DNA of 64,000 nt, taken from NCBI RefSeq assembly GCF_002441655.1, contig NZ_JXJU01000008.1, forward strand, positions 1 through 64,000, read 5' to 3'. How positions within the stretch are numbered: position 1 is the stretch's first letter; the number at the start of each line of letters is the position of its first letter. Made by a program: the position numbers and the translations under genes. This DNA is from Lactococcus fujiensis JCM 16395. GTDB taxonomy: Bacteria; Bacillota; Bacilli; Lactobacillales; Streptococcaceae. This document shows positions 1 through 8,510 of this stretch, one piece after another. The notes under the pieces are model-generated. The model ran no database searches. It saw only the letters and a list, made by a program, of their open reading frames with translations, and was not told the DNA's origin.

Positions 1-2
1 AA

Positions 3-127
3 CTACTGGCGTTACTTGTTTTTTTGATTTCTTCAATTGCATTATACAGTCATAAAAGAGTTGATTTTAAGTGCTTTTTTTATCGTTGGTTCTGTTATTT
101 ATCATTATGATTAGCACTTTGGAGTAA
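3..127 (+). pseudogene. 3' end of a membrane-protein gene, apparently frameshifted
   Basis: Frame 3 from the left edge reads a hydrophobic stretch (LLALLVFLISSIALYSHKR) and then polar residues. From about base 71 another frame reads a second hydrophobic stretch (VLFLSLVLLFIIMISTLE) ending in TAA at 125-127. Joining the two gives the end of a plausible multi-pass membrane protein. The switch lies close to a run of seven Ts, a common site of slippage or sequencing error. The gene starts outside the window, so family and function cannot be named. Confidence 0.35.
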
Positions 128-255
128 TTAACTTTAGAAAAGTAAAATTATTGAGTTAAAATTATCTCATCAAAACTCTTTTAAATAAATGACTAGATGA
201 TCGAAAAGTTTATCAAACTAAATAAATTGTTTTTTTTACTACGATAGGAAAGACA

Positions 256-1071
256 TTAAGATAATAAGTACTTATATATTGCTTGTGAACAACCACCATT
301 ATCGTTGTCGTTTACAGAAAAATCAGCTAGGTTTTCGATATTTTTATTCGCATTACCCATTGCAATCCCGAGACCAGCATTTCTTATCATACTTTCGTCA
401 TTGTCAGCATCTCCTACTGCAATGGACTCCGATATAGGAATGTTTAAATAATCACAAAGAAATTGTAAGCCACTCCCCTTTTCAACTCCAATTGCTGTCA
501 TTTCAAGCCCTGTGGATTCAGCCTTTACCATAGTTACCGTTTCATGACTCAATTTAAGGTAACTTTCTTCTCGCTCTTCAGACTTATGGTGATATAAATT
601 TATTTTTTCAAAATTATCTTTTTCTTTCTCGAGGAGTGAAGTAATGTCATCGACGAGTATCGCTGAACGATCATAAAGTGCCTTGTAGTCTTCCATTTTA
701 TATTTGTAAATGTAGTCAAAGTGGGATTGTTGCAAATAGATTTGACCATTTATCATCGCGATAACCATGATATCAGAACATGCTACAAGTTCTTTAATTT
801 TATTTACACTTTCAGAAGGAAGTGTTTTGTGATTCAGCACTTTTTTTTGTTTAAAATCATAAATCAAAGCGCCACTTTCTAATATGCCGTAACGAATATC
901 ATCCAATTCTTCTTCATATTCTCTTAATTCTGCAACTGCTCGACCCGTTCCCAAAACAATTTGCTTGTTAAGAGATTTTGCCTTTTTAATGGCAGTAATA
1001 CTGTCATTAGAAATCATTTTTTGACTATTTAATAAAGTTCCATCCATATCAAATACTATTAATTTATACAT
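256..1071 (-). CDS. Cof-type HAD-IIB family phosphatase
   Basis: A 271-aa haloacid-dehalogenase-fold hydrolase of the Cof/YkrA type, probably a cytosolic sugar-phosphate or nucleotide phosphatase. Motif I is FDMDGTLLNS, with nucleophile Asp8 and acid/base Asp10. A GTGR segment follows at about residue 41, a conserved Lys lies in GVEKGSGL near 197, and the metal-binding motif GDADNDESM lies near 220. Length is normal for the family. The ATG has a good ribosome site (AGGAAG). The gene stands alone, with no neighbour indicating the substrate. Family is certain; substrate is unknown. Confidence 0.9.
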   Translation of the reverse strand: MYKLIVFDMDGTLLNSQKMISNDSITAIKKAKSLNKQIVLGTGRAVAELREYEEELDDIRYGILESGALIYDFKQKKVLNHKTLPSESVNKIKELVACSDIMVIAMINGQIYLQQSHFDYIYKYKMEDYKALYDRSAILVDDITSLLEKEKDNFEKINLYHHKSEEREESYLKLSHETVTMVKAESTGLEMTAIGVEKGSGLQFLCDYLNIPISESIAVGDADNDESMIRNAGLGIAMGNANKNIENLADFSVNDNDNGGCSQAIYKYLLS

Positions 1072-1584
1072 TTCTTCCTCTAATTTTCAATTTTTTCATC
1101 TTTTTTTTCACGAAAAATTATTAAACATAATCTCTATTACTTATAACCTTCATTTTGTAGGAGGGCAAAGTCTGTAGGCCTCTTTTTCACCCATAATCAT
1201 TCATCTTTACATCTGCCAAATAATAGTCTTAGAGATTGGCCTTGAAATGGAGTCTTTTGTAGTTTGTGGGAATTAATAATGGTTTTGCTGATGGATCTTA
1301 AGACTTGTTTTATAATTCTCATCTTATGCTAAAAGAAAAATAAATAATGCCATTACTTTTTCATTAACTATAATCATTCTCTTGATTGTTCCCTTGACTC
1401 TATTTTTTCACTCGTAAAGAAGATATCAATGATTTGTCTCAGCGAGGACAAATCAATCTTTTCCGTCTAACTTTATGCAGCTTCGTCAGCTTGATTTTCC
1501 ACAAGAATCACAGTTATTATATTTTATGTTCACGGTTTCTCCTTTGGATTTTGATTATACTTTTTTATTGTAAAACTGTCAAAT
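1072..1584. other. Gene-poor stretch between HAD gene and integrase relic
   Basis: About 500 bases with no convincing gene. The right end of the HAD gene's upstream region is AT-rich. A 71-codon open frame begins at 1434 on the plus strand but its translation is not protein-like, although its last codons abut the integrase relic. This is probably decayed mobile DNA, but nothing here can be named. Confidence 0.4.
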
Positions 1585-1599
1585 ATGTTTTTAGTAAAA

Positions 1600-1960
1600 A
1601 AAGTTACTTATATGATTATAAAAATGCTGCTGATTCGATACAAAAATAGACAAGAAAAGTTGTTCAAAGCATTAGAAATTGAAAATGAGAACAACGTGGT
1701 CTGCTGGCATCCTATGCGTGGAATTATCGACAATAATATCGTGAATGATGAGCTAAAAAATATTTGTGATCATGTTATGACCACACACGGACTCCGACAT
1801 ACACGCGTCAGTCCTGATTGATAACAATGTCAATATTATGACCATATCCAAACGTCTTGGCCATGCGAATATTTCGATTAGGCCACACATTATCAAAGAG
1901 CTCGAAAAGGTTGAAGATAAAAAAGTGAAGGATCTTTTCAGTAGAATAAATAGAAATTAA
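1600..1960 (+). pseudogene. Tyrosine recombinase (phage-type integrase) C-terminal relic
   Basis: The plus strand reads a segment ending in HGLRHT, the box II Arg motif of tyrosine recombinases, then stops at TGA 1819-1821. Shifting frame continues with VLIDNNVNIM and then TISKRLGHANISI, the LGH catalytic motif. The sequence jumps directly to RPHIIKELEKVEDKKVKDL and ends at TAA 1958-1960. The segment that should carry the nucleophilic Tyr between ISI and the following His is missing. The relic therefore has a frameshift and a deletion of the active-site Tyr, and the N-terminal half is gone. No partner phage or element genes remain. Confidence 0.8.
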
Positions 1961-1992
1961 TTATTTGGTAAAATTTGGTACATATAAAAAAT

Positions 1993-2024
1993 AAAAGCTG
2001 TAACCACTAGGGCTACGAGCTTTT
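1993..2024 (-). terminator. Terminator after potD
   Basis: An imperfect hairpin with AAAGCT and AGCTTT arms is flanked by T runs on both strands. It sits directly after the potD stop codon and can also close the integrase relic on the other strand. Confidence 0.75.
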
Positions 2025-3092
2025 TTATTTATTCATTTTAAACTGCAAATATAAATCGTTGTAGACACCAGTCCAATAAGGACTTAAATTCGTGTAAGCT
2101 TCGTCATCTTTAATAACCGCTTCGTCTGGATAGTATTCTTTATCCTCACGCATTTCTTTTGGCAATAAGGCTTTAGCTTTATTATTTGGTGTAGAGTAGC
2201 CCACCCACTCAGCGTTACTTGCTGCATTTTCTGGCTTTTGCATAAAATTAATAAAAGCATAAGCTGCTTTGATATTTTTGACCGTTTTAGGAATGGCTAA
2301 ATTATCATACCAGATATTTGTTTTTTCAGGAATAACGTAGTGTAAGTGGCTATTGCTTGTTGTCATTTCTTCTGCTTGACCAGAATAAACGACTGCCATA
2401 GGAGTCTCATTATTGGTCATGTAATTCATGACTTCATCCCCTAATATCGCTTTAATATTTGGTGTTAATTGGAGAAGTCGATTGTAGGCCTGATCAATTT
2501 GTTTTTGATTTGTCGAATTCACAGAATAGTCTTGTTCAAGTAAGCCCATCCCCATTACATCACGCGTATCATCTGTCAGAATAATGCTATTTTTGTATTT
2601 TTTATCCCATAAATCGGTAAATTTAGTCGGAGGATTGCTAATGTATTTATCATTATAGACGATTCCCAAAGTTCCCCAAAAATAAGGTAGAGAGTACTGA
2701 TTCCCCTTATCAAAACTAGGGTTTAATAGTTTAGGATCATCATCCTGAAGCCCTTTTATTTTAGCGTGATCAATTTTTTCAAGCAACCCCTCTTTTGCCA
2801 TTTTTTGAACCATATAGTCAGAAGGAACAATAATATCATAACCTGTTCCACCCTGTTTTACTTTGGCATACATTGCTTCGTTGGAATCGAAGGTCATATA
2901 ATTGACATGGTAGCCTGTTCCTTTTTCGAATTTTGTTATTAAATCGGGATTGATATATTCGCCCCAATTAAAAATTGTTAAGGTATTGCTATCGGTTTTT
3001 GCTCCACCATTTGAGGCCAATTTAAGTGTTGTGACACCTAAAACCACAGTAATTGAGAGAATTCCGATAAAGAAATATAGCAATTTTTTCAT
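2025..3092 (-). CDS. potD: Polyamine ABC transporter substrate-binding protein PotD
   Basis: A 355-aa extracytoplasmic receptor that captures spermidine/putrescine for the PotABC importer. It has a hydrophobic N-terminal segment (about residues 4-26) but no lipobox cysteine, as in streptococcal PotD, so it is probably membrane-anchored by an uncleaved signal. The mature part opens with IFNWGEYINPDL and carries the family signatures YFWGTLGIVYND and GYSTPN. The ATG follows AGGAAGGG. Last gene of potABCD, separated from potC by about 120 bases, in which no second promoter is obvious. Polyamine specificity is inferred from family and operon. Confidence 0.93.
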   Translation of the reverse strand: MKKLLYFFIGILSITVVLGVTTLKLASNGGAKTDSNTLTIFNWGEYINPDLITKFEKGTGYHVNYMTFDSNEAMYAKVKQGGTGYDIIVPSDYMVQKMAKEGLLEKIDHAKIKGLQDDDPKLLNPSFDKGNQYSLPYFWGTLGIVYNDKYISNPPTKFTDLWDKKYKNSIILTDDTRDVMGMGLLEQDYSVNSTNQKQIDQAYNRLLQLTPNIKAILGDEVMNYMTNNETPMAVVYSGQAEEMTTSNSHLHYVIPEKTNIWYDNLAIPKTVKNIKAAYAFINFMQKPENAASNAEWVGYSTPNNKAKALLPKEMREDKEYYPDEAVIKDDEAYTNLSPYWTGVYNDLYLQFKMNK

Positions 3093-3211
3093 TTTTTCCC
3101 TTCCTACATTAATCTAATCAATTTTCAAATAATCGTAAAATCTTCTTGTCAGTACTGATGTTAAAGTTTCTATAAATTGACAATGCATTGCTAAAATCAC
3201 TTTGAAACTGC

Positions 3212-4012
3212 TTAGGTCAAATTCGGTGTTTTACCAGCTGTTTCTGAATCTTTCATGATGAAATAATAGCCCACTACAAGTAAAATTGAAAAGAGGAACA
3301 CGACCGTAGAAAGTGCATTGATTTCGAGTGAGATTCCTTCTCTTGCTCGACTATATATTTCAACTGAAAGGGTGGTAAAATCGTTACCAGTAACAAAGAA
3401 TGTGACAGCAAAGTCATCCAGTGAATAAGTAAAGGCCATAAAGAAACCAGCAATAATTCCTGGTGTTAAATAGGGCAAAATCACTTCTTTTAAAATTTGA
3501 AAACGATTAGCACCTAAATCACTCGCTGCATCAATCAAGGACTTATCCATTTCTTGATAAAGCGGAATAATCATAAGGACTACAATGGGAATGGAGAATG
3601 CAATATGACTAAGCAAAACCGAGAAAAAACCGAGTTGCATACCTAAAAATGTAAATAGGATCAAGAACGAGGCCCCAATAACAACGTCTGGTGAGACCAT
3701 TAATACATTATTTAAGCCTATAATAGTATCGCGACCTTTATTTTTTACTGTCTCAATAAACATCGCCCCAATCGTTCCAATGAATGTTGCAATTAGAGAA
3801 CTTAAAAAAGCAAGGAAAAAGGTCTGGACAACAATTAGAATCAAGCGGCTATCAGCAAATAGTTCGCTGTAATTATCCCAAGTAAATCCAGTGAATTTAC
3901 TCATATCCCCCCCTGCATTAAAGGAATAAAAAATCAGGAAAAAGATAGGCGCATAGAGAATAATCATGACGATTGCCAAATAAATTTTTCCAAGTGGACG
4001 TTTTTTCTCCAT
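3212..4012 (-). CDS. potC: Polyamine ABC transporter permease PotC
   Basis: A 266-aa integral membrane permease with about six transmembrane helices. The cytoplasmic EAA loop reads DAASDLGANRFQILKEVILP and contacts the ATPase. It pairs with PotB to form the transmembrane channel. The start codon lies one base after the potB stop with an AGGAG site inside the end of potB, so the two are translationally coupled. Length and order (potA-B-C-D) match the family. Confidence 0.93.
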   Translation of the reverse strand: MEKKRPLGKIYLAIVMIILYAPIFFLIFYSFNAGGDMSKFTGFTWDNYSELFADSRLILIVVQTFFLAFLSSLIATFIGTIGAMFIETVKNKGRDTIIGLNNVLMVSPDVVIGASFLILFTFLGMQLGFFSVLLSHIAFSIPIVVLMIIPLYQEMDKSLIDAASDLGANRFQILKEVILPYLTPGIIAGFFMAFTYSLDDFAVTFFVTGNDFTTLSVEIYSRAREGISLEINALSTVVFLFSILLVVGYYFIMKDSETAGKTPNLT

Positions 4013-4013
4013 C

Positions 4014-4805
4014 TTAGGCTCCTTTCTTTTCTTTGGTTAATCCCATTACAACAAGCATAGCGAGAACTAACACTACAGCGATTGTTGAACCCATTCCCCA
4101 ATTTTGTGTTATCAAGAAATGTTCTTCAACAGCCGTTCCAAGTGTAATGACCTTATTTCCGCCTATCAAACGCGTCAACATGAAAAGTGACAAACTTGGA
4201 ATAAACACAGCTTGAACACCAGCTCGAACACCATTAAGTGACAACGGCCAAATGACATTGATAAAGGTTTGAATTTTACTAGCGCCTAAGTCGTAAGAGG
4301 CATTAATGAGGTTCGAATCCAAATCTTCTAAAGCATTAAATATTGGTAATACCATGAATGGAATTGAAATATAAGATGCAACAAAGATAAAACTCGCATC
4401 CGTAAAAAGGATTTGAACTCTGCCAATTCCAATGAATTGCAAAAAACCATTGATTGAGCCATATTTACCAAAAATTCCAATAAAGGCATACGCTTTTAAG
4501 AGTAAATTTACCCAGGTGGGCAGTATAATCAGCATCAACCACATCTGTTTCATTTTCAATTTCGTCAAAACATATGCAGTTGGATATGAAATGAGCAGTG
4601 TGACAACTGTGATTATCAAAGCATAAAGAACGGAATTCCAGGTCATCATTAAATAAGTTCCACTTGTAAAATAAGTGCTGTAATTTGATAATGTGAAATG
4701 TCCTGAAATATCAAAGAAGCTTTGATAAAAGAGCATGGCCAGTGGAATAATGACAAAGAGTCCAATCCACAAAAAATAAGGAATCGAATAGAGTCTCTTT
4801 GTCAT
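4014..4805 (-). CDS. potB: Polyamine ABC transporter permease PotB
   Basis: A 263-aa inner-membrane permease with about six helices and an EAA loop (NASYDLGASKIQTFINVIWP). It partners PotC. Its ATG overlaps the potA stop in a TAATG junction, and the GGAGG ribosome site lies inside the last codons of potA, so translation is coupled. No unusual features. Confidence 0.93.
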   Translation of the reverse strand: MTKRLYSIPYFLWIGLFVIIPLAMLFYQSFFDISGHFTLSNYSTYFTSGTYLMMTWNSVLYALIITVVTLLISYPTAYVLTKLKMKQMWLMLIILPTWVNLLLKAYAFIGIFGKYGSINGFLQFIGIGRVQILFTDASFIFVASYISIPFMVLPIFNALEDLDSNLINASYDLGASKIQTFINVIWPLSLNGVRAGVQAVFIPSLSLFMLTRLIGGNKVITLGTAVEEHFLITQNWGMGSTIAVVLVLAMLVVMGLTKEKKGA

Positions 4806-6076
4806 TAATGATGGCCTCCTTCTATTTCTTCGTCAGCATCAATCACTTCATGCAGATTTTCAAGTGTATCTCCATCGGCATCAATCGCCTCTTGAACGGC
4901 ATCATGAACTGCTTCTTGAACTGTTTCTTGGAATTCAGCTTCTTCTTCAGCGATAACGTTGGAAAGTCCAATCGTTTGCTCATCTTCTTCTACGTATTCC
5001 TCGATACGGGCATCAAATTCTTCTTCCGTTTCGTTTAAACGCATGATATGAATTGCTTCGGGATCAAAATCGAGTCCTACCGTTTCGCCAACAATTGCTT
5101 TGTGAGTTGAATGAATCAGCCATTCATTATTAAATTCATCGTAAGCAACGATTTCATAATGCACGCCGCGAAAAAGTTGTGTATCCACTTTAACATTAAA
5201 CTTTCCTTCATTTGGACGGCTAAAAACAATGTCCTCAGGACGAATGACAACTTCAATGGGTTCATTTTTACGCATCCCACCATCAACAGCTTCAAATTGT
5301 TGACCATTAAACTCAACTAAATAGTCTTTAACCATCCGTCCACTTAATATATTAGATTCTCCAATGAAATCTGCAACGAAGTGATTAATTGGCTCATCAT
5401 AAATGTCGGTCGGTGTACCTGATTGCACAATTTCTCCATCATTCATGATGAAAATCCAATCAGACATCGCTAAAGCTTCTTCTTGATCATGAGTGACAAA
5501 AATAAAGGTAATTCCTAAATTTTGTTGCAGTTCACGTAATTCGTACTGCATATCTTTTCGCAGTTTCATGTCCAGTGCTGACAAAGATTCGTCCAACAAA
5601 AGAACTTTGGGGCGATCAATGATGGCACGAGCAATCGCTACGCGCTGTTTTTGCCCTCCTGAAAGTTTCGCAATTGCTCTTTTTTCATAGCCACCCAACT
5701 GTACCATTTCGAGCGCTTCTTTAACTCGAACAGCGATTTCTTTTTTGTCTAACCCTTTGATTTTGAGCGCAAACGCTACATTATCATAGACATTCATGTT
5801 TGGAAAAAGAGCATAAGATTGGAAAATAGTATGCACATTTCGTTTATTTGAAGGCAAATCATTAATTCGCTTACCATCCAAAATAACATCACCTTCCGTT
5901 GCATCTAAGAGTCCAGCAATAATATTTAAAATCGTTGATTTTCCAGAACCTGATGCGCCAAGTAAGGTATAAAACTTTCCTTCTTCAATTTCGAAACTGA
6001 CGTTTTTCAAAACGACCGTATCACTGTCAAAATAAGTTTTTGAGACATTTTTAAATTCGATAATATTTTTTGTCAT
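4805..6076 (-). CDS. potA: Polyamine ABC transporter ATPase PotA
   Basis: A 423-aa ATPase that drives polyamine uptake. Walker A is GASGSGKST (about residues 40-48), the signature is LSGGQKQR, Walker B leads into [11 protein letters not shown], and the switch His lies in [13 protein letters not shown]-type substrate/regulatory domain follows. The last 70 or so residues are a strongly acidic tail ending GGHH, beyond the usual ABC-MalK/PotA fold. A longer frame opens at 6130, but the start at 6076 has the AGGAAG site and the family N-terminus ([16 protein letters not shown]). Only about 45 bases separate it from a strong terminator upstream, so expression may depend on readthrough. Confidence 0.93.
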   Translation of the reverse strand: MTKNIIEFKNVSKTYFDSDTVVLKNVSFEIEEGKFYTLLGASGSGKSTILNIIAGLLDATEGDVILDGKRINDLPSNKRNVHTIFQSYALFPNMNVYDNVAFALKIKGLDKKEIAVRVKEALEMVQLGGYEKRAIAKLSGGQKQRVAIARAIIDRPKVLLLDESLSALDMKLRKDMQYELRELQQNLGITFIFVTHDQEEALAMSDWIFIMNDGEIVQSGTPTDIYDEPINHFVADFIGESNILSGRMVKDYLVEFNGQQFEAVDGGMRKNEPIEVVIRPEDIVFSRPNEGKFNVKVDTQLFRGVHYEIVAYDEFNNEWLIHSTHKAIVGETVGLDFDPEAIHIMRLNETEEEFDARIEEYVEEDEQTIGLSNVIAEEEAEFQETVQEAVHDAVQEAIDADGDTLENLHEVIDADEEIEGGHH

Positions 6077-6117
6077 TTCAATTGATACTTCCTTTATCCA
6101 AAAATTTAGCTGAAAAC

Positions 6118-6146
6118 AATAAAAAACCAAGCTTTTTACTTGGTTA
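6118..6146 (-). terminator. Strong intrinsic terminator just upstream of potA
   Basis: Perfect 7-bp stem AACCAAG / CTTGGTT with a short A-rich loop followed by seven Ts on the minus strand. It lies only about 45 bases before the potA start, so it either ends an independent RNA or acts as an attenuator of potABCD. Confidence 0.85.
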
Positions 6147-6415
6147 CATTCAATATCGTATTTTTTCCCGCCTAAAAGGCAAAAAGGGTCCGAGTTCAGA
6201 GTCTATAGTGCAGAAGAACTTTTAATACTCTTATTGATGCGCGCAAGCGTGTTTTCTTGGGTGAGGAAACAAGTCCCCATAGTTGAATGTTTTCAACTAA
6301 TCAATAAGGCAACGAAAGTCGCCAATTTCGGCTTTTGACCCGGCTGTCCGTCTGGCCTTAGCTCTTCTGTCAGCACTGACAAAAAGCGGTCAAATCTTCT
6401 GCTTATACACAGAAT
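6119..6415 (-). ncRNA. Putative structured RNA or attenuating leader of potABCD (family not recognised)
   Basis: Bounded by its own promoter and a strong terminator, with no ORF. Visible helices on the minus strand: a closing stem GCAGAAG / CTTCTGC (6396-6402 with 6210-6216) extendable through an AT-rich segment; TTTGACC / GGTCAAA (6388-6394 with 6334-6340) enclosing a GTCAG-ca-CTGAC hairpin (6369-6380); a 9-bp stem CTTATTGAT / ATCAATAAG (6300-6308 with 6230-6238) enclosing the hairpin TAGTTGAA-aaca-TTCAACTA (6280-6299). It is multi-branched rather than 6S-like, and I could not match the conserved cores of RNase P, tmRNA, T-box or common riboswitches. A polyamine-responsive leader is an attractive inference; an independent small RNA is equally possible. 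Confidence 0.6.
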
Positions 6416-6421
6416 AATTCA

Positions 6422-6450
6422 ATTATAACTTAAAATTTATAGCATTTCAA
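6422..6450 (-). promoter_or_regulatory. Sigma-A promoter of the pot leader RNA
   Basis: Minus-strand -35 TTGAAA (6445-6450), 17-bp spacer, -10 TATAAT (6422-6427). Predicted start is about 6415. It lies between the end of murB and potA, and no terminator is visible after murB. Confidence 0.7.
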
Positions 6451-6502
6451 GTATTTTTGCACGATTGGAAATATACTTTAATCGACTTACATTAAGAATA
6501 CC

Positions 6503-7402
6503 CTAATTTTCCCCAATTATCCTTACTTCAGTTTCAAGTTTTATTCCCAATTTTTGGTTAACTTGTTCAATGACATAGGCAATTAAGTTCTCGTAATCTT
6601 TGGCCGTTCCATCTGCCACATTAACCATAAAACCTGCATGTTTTTTCGAAACTTCAACACCACCAATACGGTGACCTTGGCAGCCAGCTTCCTGAATAAG
6701 TCGACCTGCGAAATGCCCTTCTGGTCGCTTAAAGACAGACCCACAACTAGGATATTCCAAAGGTTGTTTGCTACTTCTGAGCTGATTTAATCTGGTCATT
6801 TCATTCAAAATGACAGCCGGGTCGCCCGTTGACAATTCAAACTTAGCGGAAATGACAATCAGATTTTGCTCACGAATGATCGAATTCCGGTAACCCCAGT
6901 GCATTTCTTCGCCTCTTAAAACAGAAATGTTCCCCTCGGTATCAATAACCTTGCAAGAAGCCAATACTTGTGATAATTCGCCCCCGTAAGCCCCAGCATT
7001 CATGAAAACTGCTCCACCAACAGAACCTGGAATCCCACAAGCAAATTCAAATCCTGTCAGTGCGTGCTTTTGTGCTATCTGTGAAACTTCTATTAATGGT
7101 GCGCCAGCTTGCGCTTCGATTGTATAACCTGCAATATTCACAAGGTTTAGCTGCTCCAGTAAGATTACAATTCCACGGATGCCACCATCACGAACAATTA
7201 AGTTTGACGCATTTCCTAATACGGTAATCGGAAGATCATTAGTACGTGCTACTTCAATGAGTGTCTGCAGTGCGTCAATTGACTTCGGAAAAGCCAACAC
7301 ATCAGCAGGACCGCCTACTTTTGTAAATGTGTAATGGCTAAGTGGTTCATTGTATTTTAATTCTAAATCGTCGATGGTTTCAAATTTACTTTTATCTAAC
7401 AT
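6503..7402 (-). CDS. murB: UDP-N-acetylenolpyruvoylglucosamine reductase MurB
   Basis: A 299-aa FAD enzyme that reduces UDP-GlcNAc-enolpyruvate to UDP-MurNAc with NADPH in peptidoglycan precursor synthesis. The FAD-binding half contains [15 protein letters not shown]; the C-terminal half has [10 protein letters not shown], whose Ser donates the proton, and the terminal Glu in [10 protein letters not shown]. The length is typical for Gram-positive enzymes. The murB-potABCD order is a known streptococcal/lactococcal arrangement. A TGATATAAT extended -10 lies about 40 bases upstream of the ATG, which has an AAGGAAA site. Confidence 0.95.
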   Translation of the reverse strand: MLDKSKFETIDDLELKYNEPLSHYTFTKVGGPADVLAFPKSIDALQTLIEVARTNDLPITVLGNASNLIVRDGGIRGIVILLEQLNLVNIAGYTIEAQAGAPLIEVSQIAQKHALTGFEFACGIPGSVGGAVFMNAGAYGGELSQVLASCKVIDTEGNISVLRGEEMHWGYRNSIIREQNLIVISAKFELSTGDPAVILNEMTRLNQLRSSKQPLEYPSCGSVFKRPEGHFAGRLIQEAGCQGHRIGGVEVSKKHAGFMVNVADGTAKDYENLIAYVIEQVNQKLGIKLETEVRIIGEN

Positions 7403-7635
7403 ATTTTTCCTTAATCAAAATGATCGATTTTATGTAACAATTATATCATTTTTTTGGAGAAACTTCCCTCATCTTCAAATTAATATCGTGTACACTTAAA
7501 ATGTATAAGAAAAACAACTCATTTGTCACAAAATAAACGGGATTTGATGGAAAAGGGGAATTGTATCCATCATGTCGCCTGTCATGTCTGTTCCATCACG
7601 GTTATCTCAAATCACATTAAAAGCAGTCGTATGAG

Positions 7636-7828
7636 TTAATGCCCTATAGCTGTTGGATTCCCAGGCATTTCTGGCGCACCAAAATCAAAGCTAGAGTTGA
7701 GATAAATATTTCCAGTTGGAGCTAAAAATTATTGATCAGGAGTTGCACCAATAGCCTTGCCAAAGACCTCATAAACAATCGGATGTGATTTTTCATTAAT
7801 TTCAGGTCCATAGGAGCCATGTCATACC
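7636..7828 (-). pseudogene. Relic of an unrecognised protein with in-frame stop
   Basis: One minus-strand frame reads GSYGPEINEKSHPIVYEV..., continues to ATPDQ, hits an in-frame TAA, then resumes FLAPTGNIYLNSSFDFGAPE and ends in GH-TAA. The composition is convincingly protein-like on both sides of the stop. No intact start is present in this frame (a TGA precedes it). I do not recognise the family; it looks like the C-terminal 60 or so residues of a decayed gene. Confidence 0.5.
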
Positions 7829-7903
7829 TCCGCAAGCAAACGATACTCTTTTTATTACAAGAGCGCAAGATTTGTTTATTCTTTTAATCACAAGTTAAAT
7901 TGT

Positions 7904-7933
7904 TATCCTATCCTATCCTATCCTAGCCTAGCC
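7904..7933. repeat. Short tandem repeat, TATCC x4 then TAGCC x2
   Basis: Six 5-bp units run head to tail in the intergenic gap downstream of the isochorismatase gene. This is a simple repeat that could vary in copy number; no function is evident. Confidence 0.8.
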
Positions 7934-7937
7934 AAAT

Positions 7938-7967
7938 AAAAAAACCTATCCCATCAGATAGGTTTAT
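7938..7967 (-). terminator. Terminator after the isochorismatase-like gene
   Basis: Perfect 9-bp stem AAACCTATC / GATAGGTTT with a 6-base loop, followed by a T run on the minus strand, seven bases past the stop codon. Confidence 0.85.
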
Positions 7968-7973
7968 CATTGC

Positions 7974-8471
7974 TTAAATAAATTTAACAAACCTTTCACG
8001 CCATAAATTCTCGAAGAAAGCGATTGTGGCATCTGCCGTCATGAAACGATTGTCATATGTTGACGAATAACCGTGTTTCATCACGTTATTGAAGCCAAGT
8101 CCATGAGCAAACTCCAAACTAGCATTGATACAATAATCCGTTTGTGCACCACAAAACTCAATCGAACGAACATTTAATTTTGTTAGAACCTTTAACAGAT
8201 TGGTCTGATAAAAACTGTTGGCATGCCTTTTTTTCACATAAAAATCAGAGCCACGATGATCGATTTCCGACACCAGTTGCCATTCTTCTGATTCTGCCTG
8301 GAGCAGCTCATCTTCATGCTGGACAAATATAATAGGGATGTGATTATCACGGTAAGTATCTATTCGACTCGTGATGGCTTCAAGAAGTTCATCCCTATGC
8401 CAAATTTCCTGTTCACCATCCTTCAAAACACCATTTTGTAAATCAATTACAAGAAGCACATCTGCAAACAT
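7974..8471 (-). CDS. Isochorismatase-family cysteine hydrolase
   Basis: A 165-aa alpha/beta hydrolase of the isochorismatase/nicotinamidase superfamily. The catalytic Asp is D10 in VIDLQNG, the Lys lies in FYVKKRHANSF near residue 80, and the nucleophile Cys is in GAQTDYCINAS near 119. Length is typical of small cytosolic members such as YwoC/YecD types. Substrate is unknown. Metal-site residues of true nicotinamidases are not evident, so PncA is unlikely even though NAD-salvage genes lie elsewhere in the window. Confidence 0.85.
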   Translation of the reverse strand: MFADVLLVIDLQNGVLKDGEQEIWHRDELLEAITSRIDTYRDNHIPIIFVQHEDELLQAESEEWQLVSEIDHRGSDFYVKKRHANSFYQTNLLKVLTKLNVRSIEFCGAQTDYCINASLEFAHGLGFNNVMKHGYSSTYDNRFMTADATIAFFENLWRERFVKFI

Positions 8472-8510
8472 CCCTCTCCTCCAAACGTTTTGATCGATTG
8501 AGCAATATTT

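Noticed and set aside
1434-1649. 71-codon plus-strand ORF
   Set aside because: No ribosome site, non-protein-like composition, overlaps the integrase relic.
4311-4320. GTTCGAATCC, resembling a tRNA T-loop
   Set aside because: It lies inside potB in frame, with no acceptor stem or anticodon arm around it.
6119-6415. RNase P RNA, tmRNA or 6S RNA
   Set aside because: The conserved GAGGAAAGTCC and related cores of RNase P, the tRNA-like end of tmRNA and the single-bubble shape of 6S are not present on the transcribed strand.
7904-7933. CRISPR-like array
   Set aside because: Only a 5-bp tandem repeat with no spacers. No CRISPR repeats were seen anywhere in the window.
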